Part shown: positions 1-8,389 of the stretch, piece after piece
Layout of the letters: every line of letters starts with the position of its first letter
How positions within the stretch are numbered: the first letter of the stretch is position 1
From: Sedimenticola sp.
GTDB lineage: Bacteria > Pseudomonadota > Gammaproteobacteria > Chromatiales > Chromatiaceae
NCBI GenBank assembly: GCA_026983675.1
Contig: JALSTP010000146.1
Coordinates: 1 to 44,049, forward strand
Reading direction: 5' to 3'
Length of the DNA stretch: 44,049 nt
Translations under genes and position numbers: made by a program
The notes under the pieces: model-generated
Seen by the model: the letters and a program-made list of their open reading frames with translations, nothing else
The model's database searches: none
Told to the model about the DNA's origin: nothing

Positions 1-499
1 GGGTGCCGCCGATCCAGTTCTGACTTTTGCGAAACTCACCCGGCGCCTCGCCGCTGCCCCGTCCGCGGGAGAGCAAAACCGCATGCATCTCCTTCAACAG
101 CCGGTTACACAACGGCAACCCTTCCCCCAGCCGCTGCATGCCATGTTCGAGCGCCGCCACATAGTTCGACACTTCCACTACATCGTCGAATGGCGCGCCC
201 GGCGCCTCCGGCAACTCGAACAGCAACAGATCGGACAATGACGACTGGGTGCCCTCGATTTGCGAGGAAAGCACGGCCTCGCGGCGCACATAGGCATACA
301 GGAAAATATCCGGCTCCGGCAGCAACAGGGTGATACTGTCCAACCGGCCCAGAGCCAGTGTCGCCCTCTCCAGCAGTTGTTGGCGGGCGGGCGAAAACTC
401 AAGCGGAGGCTGGGGCGGCAAGGGGGCGGGCAGAAAGGCACGCACGCGCTCACCACCCGCCACGCTCGTGATGTACTCTCCAGTGGATCCCCGTTGCAC
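1..499 (-). CDS. Fic family protein, N-terminal part (cut by window edge)
   Basis: Reading the minus strand from a GTG at 499 gives about 166 codons without a stop to the window edge. The protein resembles the Fic_N region of stand-alone Fic proteins: an early segment with AFLPAPLPPQPPLEF, then YVRREAVLSSQIEGTQSSL (inhibitory-helix-like region) and a GEFRKSQNWIGG segment that normally precedes the catalytic Fic core. Fic proteins usually transfer AMP from ATP to a target protein. The catalytic HPFxDGNGR motif would lie outside the window, so activity cannot be judged. GTG was chosen because a GGAGGT ribosome-binding site lies 7 nt upstream and there is no in-frame ATG. Fic genes often accompany type I restriction loci, and here a broken hsdM/hsdS lies directly upstream on the same strand. 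Confidence 0.75.
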   Translation of the reverse strand, partial: MQRGSTGEYITSVAGGERVRAFLPAPLPPQPPLEFSPARQQLLERATLALGRLDSITLLLPEPDIFLYAYVRREAVLSSQIEGTQSSLSDLLLFELPEAPGAPFDDVVEVSNYVAALEHGMQRLGEGLPLCNRLLKEMHAVLLSRGRGSGEAPGEFRKSQNWIGGT

Positions 500-516
500 C
501 TGCCCCACCTCCGGTA

Positions 517-633
517 TCAAAGCTTTCTTGAATAGCAAGAAGCACTATTCAAGTATATTGTATTTATCTTTAATAACAAGCGGCGCAGCGCCCGGTGCAG
601 CAGCGCGGGGTTGACCGGCACGCGCAGGGTCAC
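517..633 (-). pseudogene. Stub resembling the N-terminus of an ImmA/IrrE-type peptidase
   Basis: A GTG overlapping the hsdS stop codon opens a 38-codon frame starting VTLRVPVNPALLHRAL, then degenerating into an AT-rich, unrelated tail. The start resembles the beginning of ImmA/IrrE (COG2856) proteins, which commonly read as a VPVNPALLRWA segment, and such genes are often found in type I restriction loci. Only about 16 codons look conserved. I infer the 5' end of a deleted gene whose remainder was lost before the Fic gene. It could equally be a chance frame. Confidence 0.3.
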
Positions 634-1178
634 AGCGCATCCTCCAACAGCTTCTCGGCATCCGCCACGCGCAGCTCGCCGAAGATGAGTTTGGGGAGTA
701 GGGTGTCGCGTAGTTTTGCCAGTGTGTCGATTTGAAATAGGTTATGGAGGATTTGGTCCATAAAGTCGCTGACAAAACCTTCAAATTGCTGGGTGAGATT
801 CACTCCAGAGAACGGAATTGTGATCGATTTGAATGTTTCTCTGGTGATTGTATTGAACACTGAGCCATGTCCGCTCCGCTGAAGGTCACTTACTTGAAAA
901 CGGATCGTGTAGTAAGTAAAAGCATCGGACACTCCCTCTCGTCCCCGAATACCATAACAAGATTGATTCATCGCCATCGGAACTCCAACAAGGGCACATT
1001 TCCCTACAGTACCGCGTGCACTGATAATAGTTGTACCAACCGACAGAATCTTGGTGGAGGACTTTTCAACCCCCAGCTGTGTAATACACTTTTCCGTGTC
1101 GATGACGAAAACATCGGTTGGATTTGGTGCGTCAACCACTGAGAACCAAGGAATATCCCCATTCCAGTATTCCCGAGG
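630..1178 (-). pseudogene. hsdS: Type I restriction specificity subunit HsdS, C-terminal fragment
   Basis: The frame encodes the second target-recognition domain and C-terminal helix of an HsdS subunit. It begins around [13 protein letters not shown], a typical start of a recognition domain, and includes [12 protein letters not shown]. It ends in a long helix with LRDTLLPKLIFGELRV, the usual C-terminus. Full HsdS proteins are about 400 residues and carry two recognition domains; only about 180 residues remain and there is no start codon of its own. It lies in a different frame from the upstream hsdM fragment, with the junction near 1172-1181. The normal role is DNA-sequence recognition in the HsdR2M2S complex; this fragment should not provide it. 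Confidence 0.85.
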
Positions 1179-1672
1179 AAGTATTCGTAGACCCGGCCCA
1201 GCGGATCCCTGACGCCGGATTCCCTGGCCTTCAGGTCGATGTCGCCCACCAGCTTGACCAGCTCACCAAGGCGGGTCTTGTCCAGGGTGGGCCGCGAATA
1301 GTCCTTGGGCAGCACGCCGCGGAGCGAGGGGTTTTCCCGCTCGATGGCGGTCATGGCCTCGTCGATCACCTTGCCGATGACAGGCTGGGGCGCCTGGGCC
1401 TGGATGCGTTCCCAGCGGGCCTCGGGCGGCACCCAGAAGATGTTGTCGGCCAGGTATTCGTCGCGGTCTTCCGGGTCGGTGTATTCGGTCTCTCTCGTTG
1501 CGGCCAGCTCGTCGTACTTGTGCTGGAAGGCATCGGAGATGTACTTGAGGAAGATCAGCCCCAGCACCACGTGCTTGTATTCGGAGGCGTCCATGTGGCC
1601 GCGCATTTTGTCGGCCATCTCCCACAGCTTGCTCTCGAAGCCCAGATTGGCGCCGTTGGTGGCCTTGCTCAT
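1173..1672 (-). pseudogene. hsdM: Type I methyltransferase subunit HsdM, N-terminal fragment
   Basis: Starting at an ATG with a GGGAGGA ribosome-binding site, the frame encodes a textbook HsdM N-terminus: [23 protein letters not shown] with [12 protein letters not shown], and later RVYEYFLG at about residue 166. In intact HsdM the next residues lead into the S-adenosylmethionine motif and the NPPY-type catalytic motif. Here the protein leaves the family sequence immediately after YFLG, continues in a nonsense frame to a stop near 1004, and the underlying DNA becomes hsdS in another frame. About two thirds of hsdM is missing, including all methyltransferase motifs. The upstream start signals look intact, so a short protein could still be made, but it cannot methylate DNA. 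Confidence 0.88.
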
Positions 1673-1728
1673 CGATTCCTCCCCTCATGCATTCGAATAA
1701 CGGCGAGACCGGGTGGATTCCCAGCAAC

Positions 1729-1893
1729 GGGAAGTCTGTCAGGTTTGACCGATCAAAATGAAAATCACTGGGAGCAAATCAGATCAGTTCATCGGCTGAG
1801 GCGGATAGTGGGTCCATCAAACGAATTCGATCAGCTGATTTGATCGCTCTCCATGAATTTACAACCGATCCGCGTTCAATCCGACAGGCTCCC
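1729..1893 (-). repeat. R1 repeat, full copy (MITE-like, about 165 bp)
   Basis: This is the reverse-complement copy of a sequence also found at 13603-13764 and 27836-27998. Terminal inverted repeats read about GGAGCCTGTCGGATT at each end. Interior blocks such as GACCCACTATCCGCCTCA and CAGTGATTTTC are shared among copies. No open frame is shared, which fits a non-autonomous element. Confidence 0.75.
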
Positions 1894-2354
1894 AAGTGAA
1901 CACTCCCCGGCGGCCGGTACACGACCCTGCCGTTTTGATCCGCGATCAACCCCGCGTGTTGGGGTCGGCGGGTACGGACAGCGGATATTCCGGCAAGGAT
2001 ACGCCAATCGCGGACGCGCTGGAATCATACAGCATCCATCATTCTCCCGTGGGCGGGAGGCGGGCGGTCAAACCCAAGAGAAACCCGCCAATGGGTCAAA
2101 CGCGGGAGCGCCCCTGGCATCCCAGCAGTTGGCGCGGATCGGGGTATCGTTCGGCCCCCGGTAACCCTGGGGCTTGTGGGCCATTCGTGCAGACATGGCC
2201 ATTCTATGTCAAACTGGCGCAACGACACCAGCCGTTCGATCCGTGGCAGGTCACGGCTGAATACGACGTAACATGTCGCAGGATGAATAGTATATTTCAC
2301 ATTTTTGTGCTTGCCGTCCTACCTGGACACAAAGCCCCGCCGTAGTGCATCTCC
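1894..2354. other. Intergenic stretch without a recognised gene
   Basis: Short open frames exist on both strands but none resembles a known protein or has a convincing ribosome-binding site. Near 2250-2280 (minus orientation) there is a block matching the CGTATTCAGCCG part of repeat R3. The ThDP enzyme gene starting at 2355 has no clear Shine-Dalgarno sequence. I could not identify a convincing promoter. Confidence 0.5.
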
Positions 2355-4028
2355 ATGCAGATCAAGGTCAGCGAGTTTATCGTCAACTACATGGAACGCC
2401 TTGGCATCGAATGCATCTTTGGCATGCCGGGCGCCCATATCCTGCCTGTCTACGATGCGCTCTATGATTCTCCGATCCAGGCCGTCCTTGCCAAGCACGA
2501 GCAGGGGGCCGCATTCATGGCTGGGGGTTACGCCAAATCCTCCGGGAGCGTTTCCGCCTGTATCGCCACGGCCGGTCCCGGCGCGACGAACCTGATCACG
2601 GGTATCGCAAATGCCTATGCGGACAGGTTACCCGTATTGGCCGTCACTGGGGAAGCCCCGACCTATATATTTGGAAAGGGCGGGCTGCAGGAGAGTTCCG
2701 GGGAGGGCGGCAGCATCAGCCAGGCCGACCTGTTCCGCAGTATCACCCGCTACTGCCGGGTTGTGGAACGGGTGGACTACCTTCCCCAGGTGCTGACACA
2801 GGCTGCAAATGCCCTCCTCTCCCCCACACCGGGCCCCGTTCTGCTGACCATCCCCTACAATGTGCAGAACGAGTTGATCGATGCCGATCTTCTGGATTCC
2901 GTATCCATGGCGACACGCGCCACGCCCGCCATCCCTTCGCTTCCGATGCCGCCATTGCGGGATCTGGCCCGCCTTGTACTGGACGCCGAGCATCCGGTCA
3001 TCATCGCCGGGTATGGAAGCATTCGCTCGGGCGCGCATGGATCCATCTCCCGCCTCAGTGCGTTGCTGAACATCCCCGTTGCCTCCAGTCTGAAAGGCAA
3101 GGGCATCATCGACGAACGGTCCGCTCTTGCACTCGGCAGCCTGGGCGTCACCTCGAATGGCCATGCGTATCGCTATATCCTGGAAAAAGCGGACCTCCTC
3201 ATCGTGCTCGGCGCCGGCTTCAATGAGCGCACCAGTTATCTGTGGGACGAGGCCCTCTTGGGGGGCAGGAAGATCGTTCAGGTCGACAGCGATCCAGGGC
3301 AGTTGGAGAAAGTGTTCCATGCCGAGATTGCAATTTGCGGGGACATCGACGCCACGATCTCGGCACTCCTGGAGGAAATCGAAACGCGAATTCAAAATAG
3401 ACCCGATGACGGCGCAACGGCGACCCGCGTTGCAGAAGAAAAACGCACATCGAATGCCGACTGGCAGATCTTCAAATCCGGGTTTTCCCTGGCAGAGGCC
3501 TTCTTTCAACATCTGCGCGAACATTTCCAGCGGGAGGCCGTGGTGTTCGACGACAATATCATTTTTGCCCAGAACTTCTATGATGTCTCCGAACACACGA
3601 ATTATTATCCCAACTCGGGCATCTCCTCTCTCGGACATGCGATTCCGGCCGCCATTGGCGCCCAGTTCCACCGGACCCGCCCCTGCTTCGCTGTTATTGG
3701 CGATGGGGGTTTCCAGATGTGCTGTATGGAGATCATGACGGCGGTCAATTATGCCAAACCGTTGAACGTCGTTCTGTTCAACAATGGCACGATGGGGCTG
3801 ATACGCAAGAATCAACACCAGCTCTACAACCGCCGTTTCATCAATGCCGATTTCGTCAACCCCGACTACGCATCGCTGGCCCATGCGTTCGGGATCAACT
3901 ACAAGAAGATCACACAACTTTCGGATCTCGACGCACTGTTCGATACCTTCGATCTTGAACATACGATCAACCTCATCGATATAGAGATCGACAAGGATGC
4001 CTTTCCGAATTACTCATCCAAGCGCTGA
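2355..4028 (+). CDS. Thiamine-diphosphate enzyme, acetolactate synthase-like
   Basis: This 557-residue protein has the three-domain layout of ThDP-dependent decarboxylases/synthases: an N-terminal pyrimidine-binding domain with the activating Glu at about residue 49 (KHEQGAAF), a central Rossmann-like domain, and a C-terminal pyrophosphate-binding domain with the GDGGFQM...FNNG motif at about 449-477. Length and motifs match the large subunit of acetolactate synthase and relatives. No small regulatory subunit gene adjoins it, so branched-chain amino-acid synthesis is unlikely. It is first in a three-gene operon (gaps of about 21 nt) with a GT-A-like protein and a sulfotransferase-like protein, facing a CDP-glucose 4,6-dehydratase gene. 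One inferred role is addition of a two-carbon unit to a keto-sugar, as YerE does in yersiniose synthesis. The substrate is not determined by the sequence. Confidence 0.8.
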   Translation: MQIKVSEFIVNYMERLGIECIFGMPGAHILPVYDALYDSPIQAVLAKHEQGAAFMAGGYAKSSGSVSACIATAGPGATNLITGIANAYADRLPVLAVTGEAPTYIFGKGGLQESSGEGGSISQADLFRSITRYCRVVERVDYLPQVLTQAANALLSPTPGPVLLTIPYNVQNELIDADLLDSVSMATRATPAIPSLPMPPLRDLARLVLDAEHPVIIAGYGSIRSGAHGSISRLSALLNIPVASSLKGKGIIDERSALALGSLGVTSNGHAYRYILEKADLLIVLGAGFNERTSYLWDEALLGGRKIVQVDSDPGQLEKVFHAEIAICGDIDATISALLEEIETRIQNRPDDGATATRVAEEKRTSNADWQIFKSGFSLAEAFFQHLREHFQREAVVFDDNIIFAQNFYDVSEHTNYYPNSGISSLGHAIPAAIGAQFHRTRPCFAVIGDGGFQMCCMEIMTAVNYAKPLNVVLFNNGTMGLIRKNQHQLYNRRFINADFVNPDYASLAHAFGINYKKITQLSDLDALFDTFDLEHTINLIDIEIDKDAFPNYSSKR

Positions 4029-4049
4029 TCGCCCATCGAGACGGCCGGT

Positions 4050-5879
4050 ATGACCGATCTTTCCCACAAGGCGCTCGACAGGTTTCTTGAGATATCTCCG
4101 AAGAGGGAAAAGGACGGTGTTTTACGTGAATTCATGGATGCGGATCTTGGACCCGCGGAGATTTTTCGCAAGATTCTGGACCGCTATCATTTCGCCACAT
4201 CCAGCCTCGAAAAAATCCTCTCGGAAGCAGGGTATCCCGCCCCCCTGCTCACGCTCTATCACGACTTGTTTAGGGAGATGGAACGCAACCTGTCAATGGT
4301 CGACACGGATGACACCCGATTCGACTTTGTGATCGTCACCCCGGTTGCCGACCGGCCCCGCCATCTGGAGAGTTGTCTCGACAGCCTTTTACAGCTCTGC
4401 CGTCTTTTCCAGTATGGCGGTATGCAAAACGGACGATTCAAGAAGATCTCCGTCGTGATTGCCGATGACAGCATGCAAACGGAAAACATCCGACACAACA
4501 GGGAACTGGTTGAGCGATACCAGGGAAAAGGACTGGATACGGAATATTTCGGGCAACGGGAACAACGCGAAATACTCGATGCCCTGCCCAAGCCGCTTCG
4601 TTCTCGTTTGAATACCATAGTTGGAAACCATCCCCCCCATCGTTTCCACCACAAGGGGGCCTCCATCACCCGCAATATCACCTACCTTAAGCTGAACGGC
4701 ATGCGCCGCGTGCATGACCGGACGCTCTTCTGGTTTCTGGACAGCGATCAGGAATTCCGGGTCTCCACGCTCGACAGCAAGACCCCTGTCTATGCGATCA
4801 ACTATTTTCACCGCCTCAACCAGACCTTTTCGAATCCGGCCATTCAGGTCTTGACCGGCAAGGTGGTGGGCGATCCGCCGGTCTCTCCGTCCGTCATGGC
4901 CAATACGCTTCTGGAGGATGTATTGGCCCTGCTATCCCACCTGGAAAAGCTGGAGCCGCAGCAACCCTGCCCTTTTCATCAGAGCGCGCCGAAAGAACGT
5001 GGCGAGTCGTACCATGATATGGCGGAACTCTTTGGGCTGAATACAGCCAACGCCCCTTTCGAATACCCCTGTCCCGTCGAAGGGCGACACAGCGCCCTCG
5101 ATTGCCTCGACGATTTTGCATCGCGCCTCAACGCCTTCTTCGATGGCCAGCATCCCACGCGGCAGACGTATTATGAATACAGGGACTTCACCGAAACCCT
5201 GACACCCGCCCGGACGGTGTATACGGGTAACTACGTCCTCACGCCCGGCGCCTTGCAACACTTTGTCCCCTTTGCCACATTGAAACTCCGCATGGCGGGC
5301 CCGACGCTCGGCAGACTCCTCCAGTCCCAACTGCGTTCCGGTTTCGTCTCCGCCAATCTGCCCATGCTGCACCGGCGGACCGTCGATGACACGGGACGCT
5401 CCGAATTTCGCCCAGGCGTCGAGCATCAAGGGGCGATAGCCGATCTGGCGGGCGAATTCGAACGGCAGTTTTTTGGGGATGTCATGCTCTTCAGCATGGA
5501 GCGTCTGGTCGGAAACGGGTATCCCCAAACGGCGCTTGCCGACGCTGCTGTCAGGGCCATCGTCGCTCAGACAGAACAGGATCTGTCGGCAACCTACAGG
5601 CAGAAGCGAACCCAGATCCAACACAAACTCAAACGGCTGCATCTCTTCTTGAGCGATGCCACGAATGGCTGGCGCGATGCATTACCCGGGACCACAGCAG
5701 CGAACCTCAACGGTTTCATGCAAAACATGGAGTTCAATTTTGGACAGAATGCCAAAGGCTACCGCCTGATCCGGGAGGATGCACACAGACGGCAACGGCT
5801 TGAGCAGATCGTGGCCGCCATACGGCAATTGCCCGATGAAATACCGGCATGGCAAGATGCGCTCTCCCGCTGTGGCTGA
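4050..5879 (+). CDS. Large protein with GT-A glycosyltransferase-like domain
   Basis: I do not recognise the full 609-residue protein. After about 90 helical N-terminal residues comes FDFVIVTPVADRPRHLESCLDSL, a pattern typical of the first strand of a GT-A nucleotide-sugar domain. It is followed by KKISVVIADDS, then ITRNITYLKLNG and FWFLDSDQEF at about residues 208-236. The DSD would be the metal/nucleotide-binding acidic motif. The C-terminal half (about 350-609) is mainly helical, with no clear domain. No signal peptide or membrane segment is evident, so a cytoplasmic location is likely. It lies 21 nt after the ThDP enzyme gene and 22 nt before the sulfotransferase-like gene, implying co-transcription and a role in glycan or glycoconjugate assembly. 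The donor and acceptor are unknown. Confidence 0.6.
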   Translation: MTDLSHKALDRFLEISPKREKDGVLREFMDADLGPAEIFRKILDRYHFATSSLEKILSEAGYPAPLLTLYHDLFREMERNLSMVDTDDTRFDFVIVTPVADRPRHLESCLDSLLQLCRLFQYGGMQNGRFKKISVVIADDSMQTENIRHNRELVERYQGKGLDTEYFGQREQREILDALPKPLRSRLNTIVGNHPPHRFHHKGASITRNITYLKLNGMRRVHDRTLFWFLDSDQEFRVSTLDSKTPVYAINYFHRLNQTFSNPAIQVLTGKVVGDPPVSPSVMANTLLEDVLALLSHLEKLEPQQPCPFHQSAPKERGESYHDMAELFGLNTANAPFEYPCPVEGRHSALDCLDDFASRLNAFFDGQHPTRQTYYEYRDFTETLTPARTVYTGNYVLTPGALQHFVPFATLKLRMAGPTLGRLLQSQLRSGFVSANLPMLHRRTVDDTGRSEFRPGVEHQGAIADLAGEFERQFFGDVMLFSMERLVGNGYPQTALADAAVRAIVAQTEQDLSATYRQKRTQIQHKLKRLHLFLSDATNGWRDALPGTTAANLNGFMQNMEFNFGQNAKGYRLIREDAHRRQRLEQIVAAIRQLPDEIPAWQDALSRCG

Positions 5880-5901
5880 TTCAGTGATTGCTTAGAAAGA
5901 A

Positions 5902-6435
5902 ATGAATGTCTTTGTCCTCAACGCAGGCCGCTGTGGTTCAACGACCTTTATCGAGGCATGCAAACACATTACGAACTATTCCGCCTCGCATGAATCACGT
6001 TCGAGATATTGTGGCGCGCGGCGTCTGGCCTATCCCGCCAACCACATCGAGGCTGACAACCGCCTCTCCTGGATGCTTGGGCGACTCGACCGCAGATTTG
6101 GCGACCAGGCATTCTATGTTCACCTGCGGCGCGACCGGGACGCCACCGTACAGAGCTTTGTCCGGAGGGCGGATTTCGGCATCATGCGCGCCTACCGGGG
6201 CGGTATTTTACTGGGCGGTTCCGGGCAATCCGCCGAGGACATCGCCCGCGACTACCTGGACACCGTCGAGTCGAATATCGCATTGTTCCTGAGGGGCAAG
6301 AGCGGGAAAATGGATTTCTTTCTGGAACAGGCCCCCAGGGACTTCCCCTTGTTCTGGGAGAGAATCCATGCAGAGGGAAATCTCGATTTGGCGTTGGCGG
6401 AGTGGAGTATTCGCCACAACGCCTCGCCCCCCTGA
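5902..6435 (+). CDS. Sulfotransferase-like P-loop protein
   Basis: The protein is 177 residues. Its N-terminus, VFVLNAGRCGSTTFIEAC, is the 5'-phosphosulfate-binding loop of sulfotransferases that use PAPS. YVHLRRDRDATVQSF at about residues 72-86 fits the 3'-phosphate-binding Arg/Ser region. It is smaller than most carbohydrate sulfotransferases (about 250-300 residues), and ends LAEWSIRHNAS, which looks like a natural end and not a truncation. It is the last gene of the operon beginning at 2355, and an R3 repeat starts 11 nt after its stop. The likely role is transfer of a sulfuryl group to a sugar or other small acceptor made by its neighbours; the acceptor is not known. Confidence 0.68.
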   Translation: MNVFVLNAGRCGSTTFIEACKHITNYSASHESRSRYCGARRLAYPANHIEADNRLSWMLGRLDRRFGDQAFYVHLRRDRDATVQSFVRRADFGIMRAYRGGILLGGSGQSAEDIARDYLDTVESNIALFLRGKSGKMDFFLEQAPRDFPLFWERIHAEGNLDLALAEWSIRHNASPP

Positions 6436-6446
6436 GCCGTTATCAC

Positions 6447-6482
6447 TCTCAACCGGGCAACGATGTATATCGCATTCAGGGC
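6447..6482 (+). repeat. R3 repeat copy
   Basis: The sequence matches the R3 pattern AACCCGGCAAC followed by an AT-rich run and CG(T/C)ATTCAG. It is the most diverged of the well-preserved copies. It sits between the converging sulfotransferase-like and methyltransferase genes. Confidence 0.5.
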
Positions 6483-6496
6483 TTCAGGCAGCCGGG

Positions 6497-7105
6497 TCAA
6501 TCACAAACCGTCAGGACGGAGCAACCACGGGCGGTGTCGAGATATTCATGTTGCAAACCGGCGCAGTGCGATTGCCACAAACCGACGATCTCGCGCTCGT
6601 CCGGACGGGCCGCATCATCGAGAAAGACGCGACACCCCTTGACCAGCCGGGGCTGCATCAAGGGCAGCGCGGGGTAACGGGCATTTTTTCCGATGAAACC
6701 TGAAGGTCCGTCGATGACGAACATATCGATATCGCCCTCCGGAATCGCCTCCCTCCGATACCACTGATAATCGACATCGTCTATCCGGACCGGCGCCAGG
6801 GGCGCATGCAGCACAGTGGCATACGCATCGAGCCCATAGCGTTCGAGATAGGCGCGGCTGCGGTCGGCAAACGGTGCTCCGTCCTCAAGACTGACCACCT
6901 TTCCCTTTCCGTTTATCTGACAGCAGCGCGACAGCATGAGCGTCGACACTCCACTGCCGCATTCAAGGATGAAAGAGGGGGCGTGGTCGAGACAATAGCG
7001 GACGACGATCTCAAGGAAATCAGCGGCGGCGGACCAGTCGGGGCTGTAGGGAAGGCCCTGATTCAGCTCCAGTCTTTTGGTCAGGGCCGCATATTCCGTC
7101 TCCAT
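6497..7105 (-). CDS. Class I SAM-dependent methyltransferase-like protein
   Basis: The 202-residue protein has FILECGSGVSTLML at about residues 44-57, a typical glycine-rich SAM-binding loop, followed by VVSLEDG, the acidic residue that would bind the ribose, and DMFVIDGPSGFIGKNARYPAL, which matches motif IV/post-IV of small class I methyltransferases. I chose ATG 7105, since longer starts would run into the end of the dehydratase gene and have no homologous look. It is 58 nt downstream of the CDP-glucose 4,6-dehydratase gene on the same strand, so co-transcription is likely. Methylation of a deoxysugar or a glycan-linked group is inferred from this location. Other class I roles remain possible. 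Confidence 0.65.
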   Translation of the reverse strand: METEYAALTKRLELNQGLPYSPDWSAAADFLEIVVRYCLDHAPSFILECGSGVSTLMLSRCCQINGKGKVVSLEDGAPFADRSRAYLERYGLDAYATVLHAPLAPVRIDDVDYQWYRREAIPEGDIDMFVIDGPSGFIGKNARYPALPLMQPRLVKGCRVFLDDAARPDEREIVGLWQSHCAGLQHEYLDTARGCSVLTVCD

Positions 7106-7163
7106 AAGCCGCTTTGCCTCACCAATTCTGTCGGGGTGTTGCAGACGCCCCCTCCGGCTGCGC

Positions 7164-8225
7164 CTACTCGGTTTCTGCAAATCGCCGGATCTGCGCTTCC
7201 GTGATGACGCGCATATCCTCCTGTTTTTGATACGCCTGGAACCATTCAACGATCCAGGCGAGGGCCGTGGCGAGATCCAACTTCGGATGCCAGCCCAAGC
7301 GCGCCTTGGCCTTGGAACAGTCCAGTTTCAACAGAGTATTTTCGTGTGGGTGGTCTCCACCGTCCAACTCCCAGGTGGCCTCATCGCTCCAGAGCCGGGT
7401 GATATGGTCGCAGATCCAGGATACGGGTTTTACATCCTCGTCGTTGGGGCCAAAGTTCCATCCTTCCGCGAAGGCATTGCCTTCCTCCCACAGCCGTTCG
7501 GCCACCATCAGATAACCGTTGAGCGGTTCAAGGACATGCTGCCAGGGCCGGGTTGCATGGGGGTTGCGTATGACCACCGGTCGATCCTCCATGACCGCGC
7601 GCATAATGTCCGGTATCAAGCGATCCTTGGCCCAGTCGCCACCACCAATCACATTGCCCGCCCGGGTGCTGGCCAGGGAGACGCCGGATTGGTTGAAGAA
7701 GGAATTCCGATAGCTGGAGACCACCAGCTCAGCACAGGCCTTGCTGGCCGAATAGGGGTCATATCCCCCCAGTCGGTCGATCTCGCGATATCCCCAGATC
7801 CATTCCTTGTTTTCATAACACTTGTCGCTGGTGATACTCACGACGACCCGGACGCTGTCGGTCGCCTTGACCGCCTCCAGCATGTGCGCGGTGCCCATGA
7901 CATTCGAGGAAAGCGTGCCAATAGGGTCTTCATAGGATTCCCGCACCAGGGGCTGAGCCGCCATATGGATCACAATCTCGGGGCGGTGTTCCTGCATGAC
8001 GGACCGGAAGTTGTCCAGATCGCGTATATCGCCTATGACCGAGGTCATCCCCTCCGCCACCCGCGCCACCTCGAAGATGCTGGGGTCGGTCGGCGGTTCG
8101 AGCGCATAGCCCACCACCTTTGCGCCCAGCTGCTGCAACCACAGCGACAACCAGCTTCCCTTGAACCCCGTATGACCGGTGATCAGTACCTTTTTCCCTT
8201 TCCAGAATTCACTTCGCTTTGTCAT
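7164..8225 (-). CDS. rfbG: CDP-glucose 4,6-dehydratase
   Basis: This 353-residue protein belongs to the extended short-chain dehydrogenase family. KKVLITGHTGFKGSWLSLWLQ is the NAD-binding loop with the family-specific HTGFKGSW form, and YDPYSASKACAE carries the catalytic YxxxK. WQHVLEPLNGYL and WNFGPNDED are also typical of CDP-glucose 4,6-dehydratases. The enzyme converts CDP-D-glucose to CDP-4-keto-6-deoxyglucose, the entry point for 3,6-dideoxyhexoses and branched sugars. ATG 8225 was preferred over the TTG two codons upstream because AAGGG lies 6 nt before it. The partner CDP-glucose pyrophosphorylase (rfbF/ddhA) is not in the window. Downstream lies a methyltransferase gene, and a ThDP enzyme operon converges on this pair. 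Confidence 0.92.
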   Translation of the reverse strand: MTKRSEFWKGKKVLITGHTGFKGSWLSLWLQQLGAKVVGYALEPPTDPSIFEVARVAEGMTSVIGDIRDLDNFRSVMQEHRPEIVIHMAAQPLVRESYEDPIGTLSSNVMGTAHMLEAVKATDSVRVVVSITSDKCYENKEWIWGYREIDRLGGYDPYSASKACAELVVSSYRNSFFNQSGVSLASTRAGNVIGGGDWAKDRLIPDIMRAVMEDRPVVIRNPHATRPWQHVLEPLNGYLMVAERLWEEGNAFAEGWNFGPNDEDVKPVSWICDHITRLWSDEATWELDGGDHPHENTLLKLDCSKAKARLGWHPKLDLATALAWIVEWFQAYQKQEDMRVITEAQIRRFAETE

Positions 8226-8389
8226 TCCCAACCCTTGCTTTTATAGTTAGATTCAACAGGCAGCCAAAGGCCCCCGGTCATATGCGCGCTGCCATGATAA
8301 CCCGGGGTGCACCTCATAACAGCGGCATCCCATGGATTTTATTAACCCGGTAGCGGCACATCCTCCCTCTGCCCCATTGACGATACACA

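Noticed and set aside
1896-2345. A 149-codon plus-strand frame upstream of the ThDP enzyme
   Set aside because: No recognised domain, no convincing ribosome-binding site, and it begins inside or beside an R1 repeat; treated as non-coding.
2628-3962. Long minus-strand open frame opposite the ThDP enzyme
   Set aside because: No family resemblance and no ribosome-binding site; the plus strand has all ThDP motifs.
7077-8246. Plus-strand open frame opposite rfbG
   Set aside because: It covers a clearly coding minus-strand dehydratase and has no recognisable domain.
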